The notes under the pieces are model-generated. The model was not told where the DNA came from, did no database searches, and was given only the letters and a program-made list of their open reading frames with translations. The position numbers and the translations under genes were made by a program. Positions 19,228 to 29,655 of a stretch of 64,000 bases of DNA are shown here, in pieces; the stretch's first letter is position 1; every line of letters begins with the position of its first letter. The DNA is from CAYTLW01 sp964438735 (GTDB lineage Bacteria > Myxococcota_A > UBA9042): positions 27,581-91,580 of the forward strand of contig CAYTLW010000017.1 of the NCBI GenBank assembly GCA_964438735.1. The letters run 5' to 3'.

Positions 19228-20858
19228 AAGAACTGCGCGCCACGGTACTGGTCGGCCTCCTGGCGGTGATGAGCGTCGGGTTGGTGATCTTGGGCGTGCT
19301 GAACAGCAATCGCGGCATTGGCGGCGTGGAGGATACGTTCTCGGTCTACGCCCTCTTCGACGATGCCACCGGTATCGCCCAGGGCACCAAGGTGACCATC
19401 GCCGGGTATCCCGTGGGCGAGGTGAACGAGATCCGACTTCGTGGTGCGGTGGTGCACGTCGCCCTGCGTCTTCGTAAGGGCGTGCAACTGTATTCGGGCA
19501 CCCGCAAGTCGGAGGACGAAGAGCTCCTGAACGCGGCCACCCTGACCCGATTGCAGGCTTCCCTGCTGGGCGACTACTACCTGGAGTTGACCCCGGGGGC
19601 GAGCGGCAAGGAGCTGAAGGAGGGTGATCAGATCCCCATCGTGATCACCACCACCGCCATTCAGGCGACGCTGGATCGGCTGGAGACGGCGGCCAAAATC
19701 ATCCCCAAGATCGACAGTATCGCAGGTGACGTGGCCAAGGTGACCGCCAACGCCGCCCAGGTCTTTGGTGGCGACGAAGGCGCCACGCGTTTCGACGAGA
19801 TCTCACGCAACATGGTCAAGACCAGCAAGGACCTGTCGCGCGCCACGCGCACGCTGCGTCAACGACTGGACCGCGGACCCTTGGCCGCCGGTGGAGAGTT
19901 GGACGAGACGGTGGTCGGCCTCAAGACGTTCACCGACACCGCCAATCTCATCGCCGCGCGCGCCGGCAAGTCCATGGATGTGGCCACCGCCAGCGCCATG
20001 CGCAGCCTCGGCAACGTCGAGCAGGTCACCAAGTCGGTGCGCGAGATCGTCGGCCGGAACAAGGCCGGCGTCGAAGATACGGTGGGCGACCTTCGCTCCA
20101 CCCTGACTCGCCTGGAGGGCACCCTGGCCCGGCTGGATCGAACGCTGGCCACCATCGAGAAGGTCGCCGTCAAGACCGCCGAGGGGCAGGGCACCATCGG
20201 CCGGCTGCTCACCGACGACACCCTGGCCCGCGAGGCCGAAGATGCCATGTCCAAGGCCAGCAACCTCATGTCCCGCTTCACCGCTTCCGAGACGGGCATC
20301 GACTTCCGCACCGCCTACTACGCCGGCCTGGCCAGCGACAGCCCGGCCATCACGCCCTGGCGCTCACAGCTCAGCCTGCGCATCCAGCCCAACAAGCAGA
20401 AGTATTACCTGCTGCATGTCAGCAGCGACATCTACAACCAGCCCCTGGGTCGGACCACCGTATCCACGACCGACGGCGTCGGCCCCTCCAAGCTCGATGA
20501 GCAGGTCATCGAGTCCACCGATAACGTCAAGTTCGGCTTTCAATATGTGCGCCGCTGGGGACCGCTGGCCCTGCGTGGCGGCATCATCGAGTCGCTCGCC
20601 GGCTTTGGATTGGACCTGTTCGCCTTCAACGATCGCGTCAGCTTCGGCGTCGACCTCTTCCGCCTGACCGACGGCATCCGGCCGCGACTTCGCACCACGT
20701 TGTTGTGGCGCTTCCTGCCCTGGGCGTTCGTGCAGGTGGGCGGCGACGACCTGCTGGTCGGCCAGAGTCGAGACCTGTTCTTCGGCGCCGGTCTGACCTT
20801 CACCGACAACGACCTGATGATGCTCTTCCTGGGCACGCCGACCGTTCAGTTCAGGTAG
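19224..20858 (+). CDS. MCE (MlaD-type) protein with long helical region and extra C-terminal beta domain
   Basis: 544 aa, GTG start overlapping the mlaF stop. One N-terminal membrane helix (residues ~7-27), then an MCE domain (~38-115; GIAQGTKVTIAGYPVGEV) that would bind lipid in the periplasm, then ~220 residues of helical, heptad-rich sequence rich in Ala/Thr/Arg. The last ~190 residues alternate aromatic and polar positions (KYYLLHVSSDIY, LRGGIIESLAGFGLDLF, LWRFLPWAFVQVGGDDLL) like the wall of an outer-membrane barrel. E. coli MlaD is only ~180 aa, so this version could itself bridge the periplasm (inference). Confidence 0.87.
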   Translation: MKELRATVLVGLLAVMSVGLVILGVLNSNRGIGGVEDTFSVYALFDDATGIAQGTKVTIAGYPVGEVNEIRLRGAVVHVALRLRKGVQLYSGTRKSEDEELLNAATLTRLQASLLGDYYLELTPGASGKELKEGDQIPIVITTTAIQATLDRLETAAKIIPKIDSIAGDVAKVTANAAQVFGGDEGATRFDEISRNMVKTSKDLSRATRTLRQRLDRGPLAAGGELDETVVGLKTFTDTANLIAARAGKSMDVATASAMRSLGNVEQVTKSVREIVGRNKAGVEDTVGDLRSTLTRLEGTLARLDRTLATIEKVAVKTAEGQGTIGRLLTDDTLAREAEDAMSKASNLMSRFTASETGIDFRTAYYAGLASDSPAITPWRSQLSLRIQPNKQKYYLLHVSSDIYNQPLGRTTVSTTDGVGPSKLDEQVIESTDNVKFGFQYVRRWGPLALRGGIIESLAGFGLDLFAFNDRVSFGVDLFRLTDGIRPRLRTTLLWRFLPWAFVQVGGDDLLVGQSRDLFFGAGLTFTDNDLMMLFLGTPTVQFR

Positions 20859-20870
20859 CGGGTGGGCAAC

Positions 20871-22082
20871 TCAAGCCTCCACATCCGCCTGGCGACGCCA
20901 GCGCATCAAGGCGACGGCCACCAGGCGAGCGCGCTGGATCAACGTCTCCACGCGGATGCGCTCACGTTCGGTGTGCACACCTTCGCCGACCGGGCCCAGC
21001 CCGTCGACGCAGGGCACCCCGAGGGCCGCGACCAGGTTGGCGTCGCTGCCGCCGCCGGTGTCTTCGGCTGTGAGCGACATGCCCAGCTCTTCGGCGACGG
21101 ACTGGAAGTGCGCGACCAGGCGTTCGCTGCCATCCCAGCGGCGCCACGGCGGGCGGCCGATCCCACCATCGAGTGAGAGGGCGGTGCCGGGCACGACGCT
21201 GGCGTCACAGATGGCGCGGATGGCGGCATCCACCCGAACGCCTTCGGCGCTGTCGCGCACCCTCACATCCACCGCGATGCGGGCCTCGTCCGGCACCACG
21301 TTGCGCCGCGTACCGCCGCGGAATACGCCGACGTTCACCGTGGTGCCGCGATCGTAGTCGGTCAGGTCAGCCAATCGTCCGACCACGTCTGCGAGCGCGA
21401 CGATGGCGTTGGCTCCGTCGGCGTGATGCATACCCGCGTGGGCGGCTGTGCCCGCGGACTTGATGAAGTAACGACCCACACCGGCCCTGGAGCGCACGAT
21501 GGCACCGCTGGCGCGCCCGACCTCGAAGTCCAGGCAGATATCCCGGTCGGCCGCCAGGGACTCGATCAGATCGCGCGAGGTGGGAGATTGCACCTCCTCG
21601 TCGGCGTTGTGCACCACGATGATGTCGAAGTCATCGAGCCGGCCGATATGTGCCAGGGCCTCCATCGCTGCCTGAGCCACGACGATGCCGCCCTTCATGT
21701 CGCCGACGCCCGGCCCGCTGGCCCAGGGGCCCTGGCGGCTGAAAGACAGGAAGGTCGTATCCCGGTCGAAGACGGTGTCTATGTGGCCCAGCAGGAGCAG
21801 GCGCGGCGCGGTGTCCGCGGCATCGCCTCGGGCCGGTCGGCGGCCGACCATGTGGACCAGGTCCCCGGGACGCTCGATTCGTTCGGTCTGAAAGCCCAGC
21901 ATCTTCCAGACGCGCTCGACCGCGGCCAGGCACTCCAGGCGCCCCTCGGGGTTGTCCAGACCTGTATTGATATTCACCAGATCGCGCAGGCGGTCGAAGA
22001 GCGCCTGTTCGCGGTGGTCCAGCCACGCGCTCAGGATCGAGAGCGTCCGGTCGTCGTCTTGCGTGGTCACGTTCTTCTCCAT
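20871..22082 (-). CDS. M20 family metallopeptidase (glutamate carboxypeptidase / ArgE-DapE type)
   Basis: 403 aa from ATG 22082 (MEKNVTTQDD), 8 nt after the yaeQ stop; the frame is open upstream but runs inside yaeQ. Metal ligands are visible: LLLGHIDTVFD (His and the nearby catalytic Asp), GVGDMKGG, catalytic NADEEVQSP, and the late His in GEGVHTERERI. The dimerisation domain contains GVGRYFIKSAGTAAHAGM, typical of CPG2-like enzymes that remove C-terminal glutamate or related N-acyl groups. Exact substrate unknown. Last gene of the mdh-sdh operon. Confidence 0.87.
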   Translation of the reverse strand: MEKNVTTQDDDRTLSILSAWLDHREQALFDRLRDLVNINTGLDNPEGRLECLAAVERVWKMLGFQTERIERPGDLVHMVGRRPARGDAADTAPRLLLLGHIDTVFDRDTTFLSFSRQGPWASGPGVGDMKGGIVVAQAAMEALAHIGRLDDFDIIVVHNADEEVQSPTSRDLIESLAADRDICLDFEVGRASGAIVRSRAGVGRYFIKSAGTAAHAGMHHADGANAIVALADVVGRLADLTDYDRGTTVNVGVFRGGTRRNVVPDEARIAVDVRVRDSAEGVRVDAAIRAICDASVVPGTALSLDGGIGRPPWRRWDGSERLVAHFQSVAEELGMSLTAEDTGGGSDANLVAALGVPCVDGLGPVGEGVHTERERIRVETLIQRARLVAVALMRWRRQADVEA

Positions 22083-22090
22083 GGAGGCCC

Positions 22091-22639
22091 TTACGGCGAT
22101 GACGGGATCAGCGACCCCTCGAGCATCTCGCCGTCGCACTCCAGGTAGAGCAGCCCCTCGTTGATGGTCGCGCTCCACTGCATGGACCGACCAGCGACGT
22201 TCTCCAGTCGCTCCATGAAGTCGGGATCGACCAGGAAGATCTCCATGCGATCGGCGTTGCGCGCGCGATGGGAGCGCACGTCGGAGCGAAACTGCGCGGC
22301 CTCTTCGGGGTCGACGAACAGGGCCACGAAACGCGCCTGCTTGTAGCGACCCAGCGCCCGGGTGACACGCTTGATGGGCGGCGTACCGCACTCCACCCAC
22401 ATCTCCAACTCGCCGATCAGGTCGCGAACCTCCAGGTCCGGACGCGACGCTTCGAGCCAACCGTGGGCGTCTTCCATGCGCTCGTGGAAGAAGAATACGA
22501 AGGCCAGGAAGCGAAGCAGGATGTGCTCGTCCGGCTCGTCGGGCTGCTGGGCCAGCACCACCGTCTTCTGCTCGTAGACGTGCCGATCAATGTCGTTCAG
22601 CGCCAGCCGAACCTGGCATCGGAAGGCGCGGCTGGTCAT
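22091..22639 (-). CDS. yaeQ: YaeQ family protein
   Basis: 182 aa. Aligns by eye with E. coli YaeQ along its whole length: N-terminal strand pattern with LNDIDRHVYEQKTVVLAQ, HILLRFLAFVFFF, the DLEVRDLIGELEMWVECGTP segment and the ending MQWSATINEGLLYLEC. The family (PF07152) has a PD-(D/E)XK-nuclease-like fold, but no activity has been firmly assigned. It starts 3 nt after the sdhB stop and is followed closely by the M20 peptidase gene, so it rides in the TCA-cycle operon. Confidence 0.88.
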   Translation of the reverse strand: MTSRAFRCQVRLALNDIDRHVYEQKTVVLAQQPDEPDEHILLRFLAFVFFFHERMEDAHGWLEASRPDLEVRDLIGELEMWVECGTPPIKRVTRALGRYKQARFVALFVDPEEAAQFRSDVRSHRARNADRMEIFLVDPDFMERLENVAGRSMQWSATINEGLLYLECDGEMLEGSLIPSSP

Positions 22640-22642
22640 GGA

Positions 22643-23389
22643 TCAACCGGTACGGAAGCTGGCGCGCAGGTAGTCGCGATTCATTTGGGCGATGGCCTGC
22701 ACGCTGATCTCCTTGGGACAGGCGGCTTCGCATTCGTACTGGTTGGTGCAGCTGCCGAAATTCTCGGCGTCCATCTGCGCGACCATGGCCAGCACCCTCT
22801 CGTCGCGCTCGGCCTGGCCCTGCGGCAGGCGGGCGAGGTGGGCGACCTTGGCGGCCGTGAAGAGGCTCGCCGAGGCGTTCTTGCAGGCGGCCACACAGGC
22901 GCCGCAGCCGATGCAAGCGGCGAAGTCCATGGCGTGATCGGCGTCGGGCTTCGGCACCGGCAGCGCGTGTGCGTCCGGCGCCGTGCCGGTGTTCACCGAG
23001 ATGTAGCCACCCGCCTCGATGATGCGATCCAATGGCGTGCGATCGACGACCAGGTCGCGGATCACGGGAAACGCCTCGGCTCGCCAGGGCTCGATGGTGA
23101 TCGAGTCGCCGTCGCTGAACGTGCGCATGTGCAGCTGACAGGTCGTCTTGCCGGTGCCAGGGCCGTGCGGTTCGCCGTTGATCATCAAGGAGCACATGCC
23201 GCAGATGCCCTCGCGGCAGTCGTGATCAAAAGCGATCGGCTCCTGGCCCTTCGACTCCAGCCCCTCGTTGACCACGTCGAGCATCTCCGGAAAGGACATG
23301 TGCTCGCTGATGTCGTTGGCATCGTAGGTCTCGAAACGGCCTTGGGCCTGCGGGCCATCCTGGCGCCAGACGTGCAGCGTGAGGTTCAT
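22643..23389 (-). CDS. sdhB: Succinate dehydrogenase / fumarate reductase iron-sulfur subunit
   Basis: 248 aa. Carries electrons from the flavin subunit to the quinone site. Plant-type [2Fe-2S] ligands C58, C63, C66 and C84 (CREGICGMC … C) are present, then CIGCGACVAACK (C159, C162, C165, C169) and C214, C220, C224 for the 4Fe-4S and 3Fe-4S centres. All ligands are intact. The subunit order sdhC-sdhA-sdhB and the sequence type match the single-cytochrome (b558) enzymes of Bacteroidetes and delta-lineage bacteria. Confidence 0.96.
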   Translation of the reverse strand: MNLTLHVWRQDGPQAQGRFETYDANDISEHMSFPEMLDVVNEGLESKGQEPIAFDHDCREGICGMCSLMINGEPHGPGTGKTTCQLHMRTFSDGDSITIEPWRAEAFPVIRDLVVDRTPLDRIIEAGGYISVNTGTAPDAHALPVPKPDADHAMDFAACIGCGACVAACKNASASLFTAAKVAHLARLPQGQAERDERVLAMVAQMDAENFGSCTNQYECEAACPKEISVQAIAQMNRDYLRASFRTG

Positions 23390-23441
23390 GGATTCGCTCC
23401 TCGATGACCCGGTACGGATCGGCCCGTGCGGCGTCGATCCG

Positions 23442-25352
<1,911 letters not shown>

Positions 25353-25398
25353 CTGCTTGCTCCGCGCGGGGGCCTCGACGCCCCCTGTTCAGGCGCCC

Positions 25399-26127
25399 CT
25401 ATGCGCCGATGACGCCCAGCCAGATGGCGAGCGGGATCGAGAGGTTGCCGACGATGACGATGCCGCCCACGGCGGGCCCGAGCTTGTCTACGTAGTTGGC
25501 CAGGGACGGCGTACGCAGGCCCAGGGTCTGGACCATGCTGGAGACAGCGTGGTGAAGGTGCAGGCCGACGAAGATGTTGGCCACCACATACATGCCGACG
25601 ATCTCGGGCCGTTTGAAGGTGAGCATCATCTTGCCGTAGACGTCGTCCAGCCCGTGCACGTGGTCGAGGGTGGCCATCTGTGGATCGGTGATGCACAGGG
25701 TCAGGTGGGCCACGTGGTAGATCAGGAAGGCCAGCAGGACCAGGCCGCTGAGCAGCATGTAGTACGAGGTCTTCGGCGCCTGCAGGTTCTTCTTCAGCCG
25801 GTAGTCCACCGGCCTCGCGGCCCGGTTCAGGGCGTTGAGGCGCGCTGCGGCGACGACATGGGAGACGAAGGCTGCCAGCAGCACCCCGCGCACGATCCAC
25901 AACAAGCCGCCCATGCTCTGCAGAAAGTGCGCGTAGCGGTTGAGCTGGTGGGGCTCAGCAGCTTCGGGCATGGGCAGGAAGATCTGCAGGTTGCCGATCA
26001 TGTGGCCGACCACGAAGCCGACCCAGATGAACCCGGTGACCGCCATCAGCATCTTCAGGCCGACCGTCGTCGACAGAAAACGCGCCACTACGGACGGCCG
26101 CACGGCCGCCGTGGCTGTACTGCTCAT
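25399..26127 (-). CDS. sdhC: Succinate dehydrogenase cytochrome b558 subunit
   Basis: 242 aa integral membrane subunit that binds two haems and the quinone. Five hydrophobic helices are visible (for example LKMLMAVTGFIWVGFVVGHM, GGLLWIVRGVLLAAFVSHVV, MLLSGLVLLAFLIYHVAHL, VVANIFVGLHLHHAVSSMV and the C-terminal GGIVIVGNLSIPLAIWL). Histidines in helices 1, 2, 3 and 4 (VGHM, VSHV, YHVAH, LHLHH) are candidate haem ligands. The single large subunit replaces the SdhC/SdhD pair of E. coli, as expected for the b558 class. Confidence 0.93.
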   Translation of the reverse strand: MSSTATAAVRPSVVARFLSTTVGLKMLMAVTGFIWVGFVVGHMIGNLQIFLPMPEAAEPHQLNRYAHFLQSMGGLLWIVRGVLLAAFVSHVVAAARLNALNRAARPVDYRLKKNLQAPKTSYYMLLSGLVLLAFLIYHVAHLTLCITDPQMATLDHVHGLDDVYGKMMLTFKRPEIVGMYVVANIFVGLHLHHAVSSMVQTLGLRTPSLANYVDKLGPAVGGIVIVGNLSIPLAIWLGVIGA

Positions 26128-26167
26128 GCTCGAACTCCCCCGGGCGATCCCCGGCTGACAACCGACC

Positions 26168-27154
26168 CTACAACAGGTCGGCGACCGTATCCCGCTCGTT
26201 GCACAACTCGGCCACGGTGGCGTCGACCTTGCCGCGGGCCCAATCCGACCAGGTCAGTCCCTGGACGATCTCGTAGCCACCGGCGCCGTCGGAGCGCACC
26301 GGGAACGAGAAGTAGAGGCCTTCTGGCACGCCGTAGGAGCCATCGGACAAGACGGCGGCGGAGAACCAGTCGCCGGCAGGCGTCTCGGCCTGGAACGAAC
26401 GGATGTGGTCGATGGTCGCGTTGGCGGCGGACGCCGCGCTGGACTTGCCACGGGCGCCGATGATCTCGGCGCCGCGCTTCTGCACGCGGGTGACGAAATC
26501 GCCGCGCAGCCAGTCCAGGTCGCCGATCACGTCGGATACGGGCTGGCCCTTGATGCGGGCGTTCTCGAAATCGGGGTACTGGGTCGCGCTGTGGTTGCCC
26601 CAGATGGTCACGTGGCTGATGTCCTTGTTCTCGACACCGGCTTTGGTGGCCAGTTGGGCGATGGCGCGATTCTGATCGAGCCGGGTCAGGGCCGCGAAGC
26701 GCTCGCCGGGCACGCCGGGGCAGTTGGCGGCGGCGATCAAGGTGTTCGTATTGCAGGGGTTGCCGACAACGACGACGCGCAGGTCGTCGGCGCCGCGCTC
26801 CAACGCCTTGCCCTGACCGACAAAGATCGGTCCGTTGCCGCGGATCAGGTCACCGCGGAGCATGCCGGGGCCACGGGGCTTGGCGCCCACCAGGACGGCC
26901 CAGTTGGCGCCGTCAAAGGCCACGTTCTCGTCACCGGTGACAGTGATGTCCACCAGGGTGTCGAAGCCGCAATCCATCAACTCCATCGCCACGCCGCCAG
27001 CGGCCTTCTGAACCTCGTCGATCGGCAGATCGAGAAGACGCAGATGAACCGGGACGTCGGGTCCGAAAGTCTCTCCGGAAGCGAGTCGGAAGAGCAGGCT
27101 GTAGCAAATCTGGCCGGCGGCGCCGGTCACGGCGACATTCATGGGAGTGGTCAT
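26168..27154 (-). CDS. mdh: Malate dehydrogenase
   Basis: 328 aa. Converts malate to oxaloacetate with NAD. Motifs: VAVTGAAGQICYSLLFRLA (nucleotide binding), LLDLPIDEVQ, GAKPRGPGM (mobile loop arginine), VVGNPCNTNTLI, and the catalytic IWGNHSATQYPDF. This is the cytosolic-eukaryote-like type 2 MDH. It heads the mdh-sdhCAB cluster; gaps of about 40-50 bp separate the genes, so a shared transcript is likely. Confidence 0.96.
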   Translation of the reverse strand: MTTPMNVAVTGAAGQICYSLLFRLASGETFGPDVPVHLRLLDLPIDEVQKAAGGVAMELMDCGFDTLVDITVTGDENVAFDGANWAVLVGAKPRGPGMLRGDLIRGNGPIFVGQGKALERGADDLRVVVVGNPCNTNTLIAAANCPGVPGERFAALTRLDQNRAIAQLATKAGVENKDISHVTIWGNHSATQYPDFENARIKGQPVSDVIGDLDWLRGDFVTRVQKRGAEIIGARGKSSAASAANATIDHIRSFQAETPAGDWFSAAVLSDGSYGVPEGLYFSFPVRSDGAGGYEIVQGLTWSDWARGKVDATVAELCNERDTVADLL

Positions 27155-27273
27155 GGCAACCTCGTGCCTGGTGGTGAGTGAGGGCAGAAGCCCGCTCTCA
27201 GGGCGGGAACCGTGGCATCAAAGCCCTGGCGATCAGGCGTGTCAAGGGCGGTCACGGGTCCGCGTAATGTGGA

Positions 27274-27726
27274 TCAACCGGTAGCCGGCTCGGGTTCGCC
27301 GGTGTCTGCCGCGCCCTCTGCCAGCAAGGCATCTGCGGCTTGTTCAGCGAGCTCGTTGCGCTCGACGCCGCGCAGGTGGAGTACGTGATCGGAAAATGAG
27401 ACTTCTTCCCAGCGCTGTCCGGTGAAGGGTTCCCTGCCGTCCTCCAGGTACCTGGCGAAGAAGTGGCCGAGGAAGTCGTAGATGATGTCGCGCGCACGTG
27501 CGACCGCCAGTCCGTCGATGGTCAAGTCCAGACGACACTCCACGCCATAGACATGGCTGCGATCAGCGCGCGCCAGCTCCCACCTTATGCTCAGCCAGTT
27601 GCCGCTACGCCATCCGCTGACGTTGATCGTCTCGTCGGGCCGCATGTGTCCGGCGTAGAGGCGGTCGAGCATCCGCCGCACGCGCCGCGCCTCGAATTCG
27701 CCGATGACCGACTGCTCGGTTGCCAT
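27274..27726 (-). CDS. Hypothetical protein, 150 aa
   Basis: No family recognised. Soluble, with no signal peptide or membrane helix. A helical N-terminus (EFEARRVRRMLDRLYAG) is followed by alternating strands (INVSGWRSGNWLSIRWELAR, YGVECRLDLTIDG), an aromatic segment (YDFLGHFFARYLEDG) and an acidic, Ala-rich tail (ALLAEGAADTGEPEPATG). It follows the barrel-like gene after 18 bp on the same strand and precedes mdh by 119 bp. Confidence 0.65.
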   Translation of the reverse strand: MATEQSVIGEFEARRVRRMLDRLYAGHMRPDETINVSGWRSGNWLSIRWELARADRSHVYGVECRLDLTIDGLAVARARDIIYDFLGHFFARYLEDGREPFTGQRWEEVSFSDHVLHLRGVERNELAEQAADALLAEGAADTGEPEPATG

Positions 27727-27744
27727 GCCGCCCCCGCGCGACCC

Positions 27745-28509
27745 TCAGATGCGTCGCCAGAGATCGAGCGTCGGCATCACGGGTGAGGAAAAGGGCTGCG
27801 CGTCGGTCTCGCCGGTGACGCTGCGGAAGCCGAAATCGCCGATGCTCAGGCCGATGCGGAAATGCCAGGCCTCCCAACTCTCCAGGTCCGTATCCCAGGC
27901 CACGGTGACCACCGGCGTATCGAGACCGAGCCCGCCGGCACTCCAACGCAGATAGGTGTTGATCGCGACCAGGTCGCGCTCGCTGACCAGCAGGTGCGCG
28001 GAGGTGGTCAGCGCGACGCCTCCCGCCACGTCGCGATCGCCCGAAGTCGCCCCGGATACGATGTGCCCGGCCAGACCCGCGCCGGCGGTCAGCACCAGGC
28101 GGTCCATGAGAAAGAGGCTGCCCATGACGCCCAGATGGAACTCGCCCACCTGGAGGCCCGGCAGGTGGTCCTGGGTCTCGCTGAACAGGCCCTGCTTGTA
28201 GCCGCCAAAGAGCGAAATCATGCCGTATGACTCGTCCACCAAGCGCAAGCGGGCGTTGACGTTCGGCAGGAGCAAGAGGTCGAAGATCGGGTGGGTCTCG
28301 ATGGTCAACGAGTCGAGGATTCCATACGCCACCGGAGAGGTCAGGCCGACGCGAATCTCGCCGCGCTCGAGCACCTGGGCGGTTCCTTGAGCGATCGAGC
28401 GCGGATGCTTCCAGACCGCTTCCGAAGCCGCAGGGGCCCACAGAATGCAGGCGCAGATCAGCGCGGCCGCAGCCCGGGTCGGAGGCGATACTGGTCGACG
28501 GAGGTGCAG
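27745..28509 (-). CDS. Putative outer-membrane beta-barrel protein with likely CTG start
   Basis: 254 aa if begun at CTG 28509. The only ATG/GTG/TTG in the open frame is GTG 28374, but that would discard a clear signal peptide encoded just upstream (basic LRRP…TR, hydrophobic AAAALICACILWAPAASEA). The frame stays open to TAA 28573-28575. A GGGAG (28519-28515) lies 5 nt before CTG 28509-28507, so a CTG start fits. The mature part shows amphipathic strands (ARLRLVDESYGMISLFGGY, FHLGVMGSLFLMDRLVLTAG, WHFRIGLSIGDFGFRS) as in small barrel proteins. Function unknown. A sequencing error hiding a normal start is the alternative. Confidence 0.6.
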   Translation of the reverse strand: MHLRRPVSPPTRAAAALICACILWAPAASEAVWKHPRSIAQGTAQVLERGEIRVGLTSPVAYGILDSLTIETHPIFDLLLLPNVNARLRLVDESYGMISLFGGYKQGLFSETQDHLPGLQVGEFHLGVMGSLFLMDRLVLTAGAGLAGHIVSGATSGDRDVAGGVALTTSAHLLVSERDLVAINTYLRWSAGGLGLDTPVVTVAWDTDLESWEAWHFRIGLSIGDFGFRSVTGETDAQPFSSPVMPTLDLWRRI

Positions 28510-28604
28510 GTGGACTCCCAGGGCAGCGACGGACCCGCTCGCGTGGTGGCTCCGGCGCGCCTGACAACGAGGTTATGGTATCGACCGCCAATGGCAAATG
28601 ATGC

Positions 28605-28633
28605 TTGACAAAGTCCCGCGTGACCCTTATTTC
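28605..28633 (+). promoter_or_regulatory. Candidate upstream promoter of the tRNA-Val/infC region
   Basis: Perfect -35 TTGACA (28605-28610), 17-bp spacer, weaker -10 TATTTC (28628-28633). Lies 138 bp before a second, similar promoter and would give a longer transcript through the tRNA. Confidence 0.35.
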
Positions 28634-28742
28634 CCCCGCCTTGCCCCGGCCTGTGCGGCACGGGGCGCCCGACCACCCGGCGACCAGCGTCAGGCGATTG
28701 GGAAAACGCCGGCGCCCACAGGGGGTTTCGGTGACGTATGCG

Positions 28743-28771
28743 TTGACAAGGAAAGCAAAAACACCTAAACA
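28743..28771 (+). promoter_or_regulatory. Promoter of tRNA-Val (and probably infC operon)
   Basis: Consensus TTGACA (28743-28748), a 17-bp A-rich spacer and TAAACA (28766-28771). The region is noticeably AT-richer than its surroundings. Transcription would start near 28778, 50 nt before the tRNA. Confidence 0.6.
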
Positions 28772-28827
28772 GCGTGGCGCCCGAACGCCTCCCCAGCAGG
28801 GGTCGTCGACGGGAGCCAGGGCTCGAC

Positions 28828-28905
28828 AGGCGCGTAGCTCAGTTTGGTTAGAGCACCACGTTGACATCGTGGGGGTCAGCGGTTCAAGTCCGCTCGTGCC
28901 TACCA
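28828..28905 (+). tRNA. tRNA-Val (anticodon GAC)
   Basis: Folds as a full cloverleaf: acceptor 28828-28834 pairs with 28895-28901 (one G-U), D arm with GCTC/GAGC, anticodon stem CCACG/CGTGG around loop TTGACAT giving anticodon GAC, and T arm AGCGG/CCGCT with TTCAAGT. Discriminator A at 28902 and an encoded CCA at 28903-28905. Reads valine codons GUC and GUU. Only 60 nt separate it from infC, with no terminator visible, so read-through into infC followed by processing is likely. Confidence 0.95.
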
Positions 28906-28965
28906 AAGGGTGTGCTTTCCGGGATTTCCCTGTCACGCCGATTGTAGAATGAGGTCGCTTTCTGA

Positions 28966-29574
28966 ATGAGATTTCGTGGCTCCAGGGGAGATGAACGAGG
29001 CCGCACACGCGAGCCCAGGATCAACCATCGAATCCGCGTGCCGGAGGTCAGACTTGTCGGCGTAGATGCCGAACAGCTGGGGATCGTATCCGTCGAGACG
29101 GCCATGCGACTGGCCGAGGAGAACGGAGTCGATCTGGTCGAGGTGGCGCCGCAGGCGCGACCGCCGGTCTGCCGGCTGATGGACTACGGCAAGTTCAAGT
29201 ACAAGCAGAAGAAGCAGAAGCAGGAGGCCAAGCGCAGCTCGACACATGTGGAGGTCAAAGAGGTCAAGTTCCGGCCCAAGACCGAAAAGCATGACTTCGA
29301 GACCAAGATGAACCGGGCCATGCGCTTCTTGAGCGCTGGCAACCGGGTCAAGGTCACCATCATGTTCCGCGGCCGCGAGCTGGCCTACACGGAGACGCAG
29401 CGTCACAGGCTGCTGGAGATCGCAGAGACCCTCAACGAAATCGCCCAGGTCGACGTCCCACCGAAGATGGAAGGACGGACCATGAGTATGATGCTCAATC
29501 CCAGGCGTGGAGCAGCCGAGAAGGCGGCCAGGGACAAGGCGAAGAGCGAGGCGAAGAGGGAAGAGAACGAGTAG
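28966..29574 (+). CDS. infC: Translation initiation factor IF-3
   Basis: 202 aa. Binds the 30S subunit and checks start-codon selection. N-domain INHRIRVPEVRLVGVD, the linker KYKQKKQKQEAK and the C-domain motif VKVTIMFRGREL are all present. Starts with ATG 28966 preceded by GAGG about 12 nt away; the rare AUU start that allows autoregulation in E. coli is not used here as far as I can see. The tail beyond residue 180 is a Lys/Glu/Ala-rich helix longer than in E. coli. First protein gene of an infC-rpmI-rplT-ihfA-merR string. Confidence 0.96.
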   Translation: MRFRGSRGDERGRTREPRINHRIRVPEVRLVGVDAEQLGIVSVETAMRLAEENGVDLVEVAPQARPPVCRLMDYGKFKYKQKKQKQEAKRSSTHVEVKEVKFRPKTEKHDFETKMNRAMRFLSAGNRVKVTIMFRGRELAYTETQRHRLLEIAETLNEIAQVDVPPKMEGRTMSMMLNPRRGAAEKAARDKAKSEAKREENE

Positions 29575-29655
29575 CGAGCCGCCCGGATCACCCCGAGCGG
29601 CCCGGCGGCAGGAAGAGCGGCGAGCCAACGTGACGTCGCGGATCGGAGAATCACG

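Larger units (their letters stand above)
28510..28827. other. Intergenic region between barrel gene and tRNA-Val
   Basis: About 320 bp. It holds two plus-strand promoter candidates (28605-28633 and 28743-28771). I saw no gene, and no convincing minus-strand promoter for the barrel gene. Confidence 0.6.

Noticed and set aside
27605..29008. 467-aa minus-strand open frame across the tRNA
   Set aside because: Runs antisense through the tRNA-Val and in the wrong frame over two other genes.
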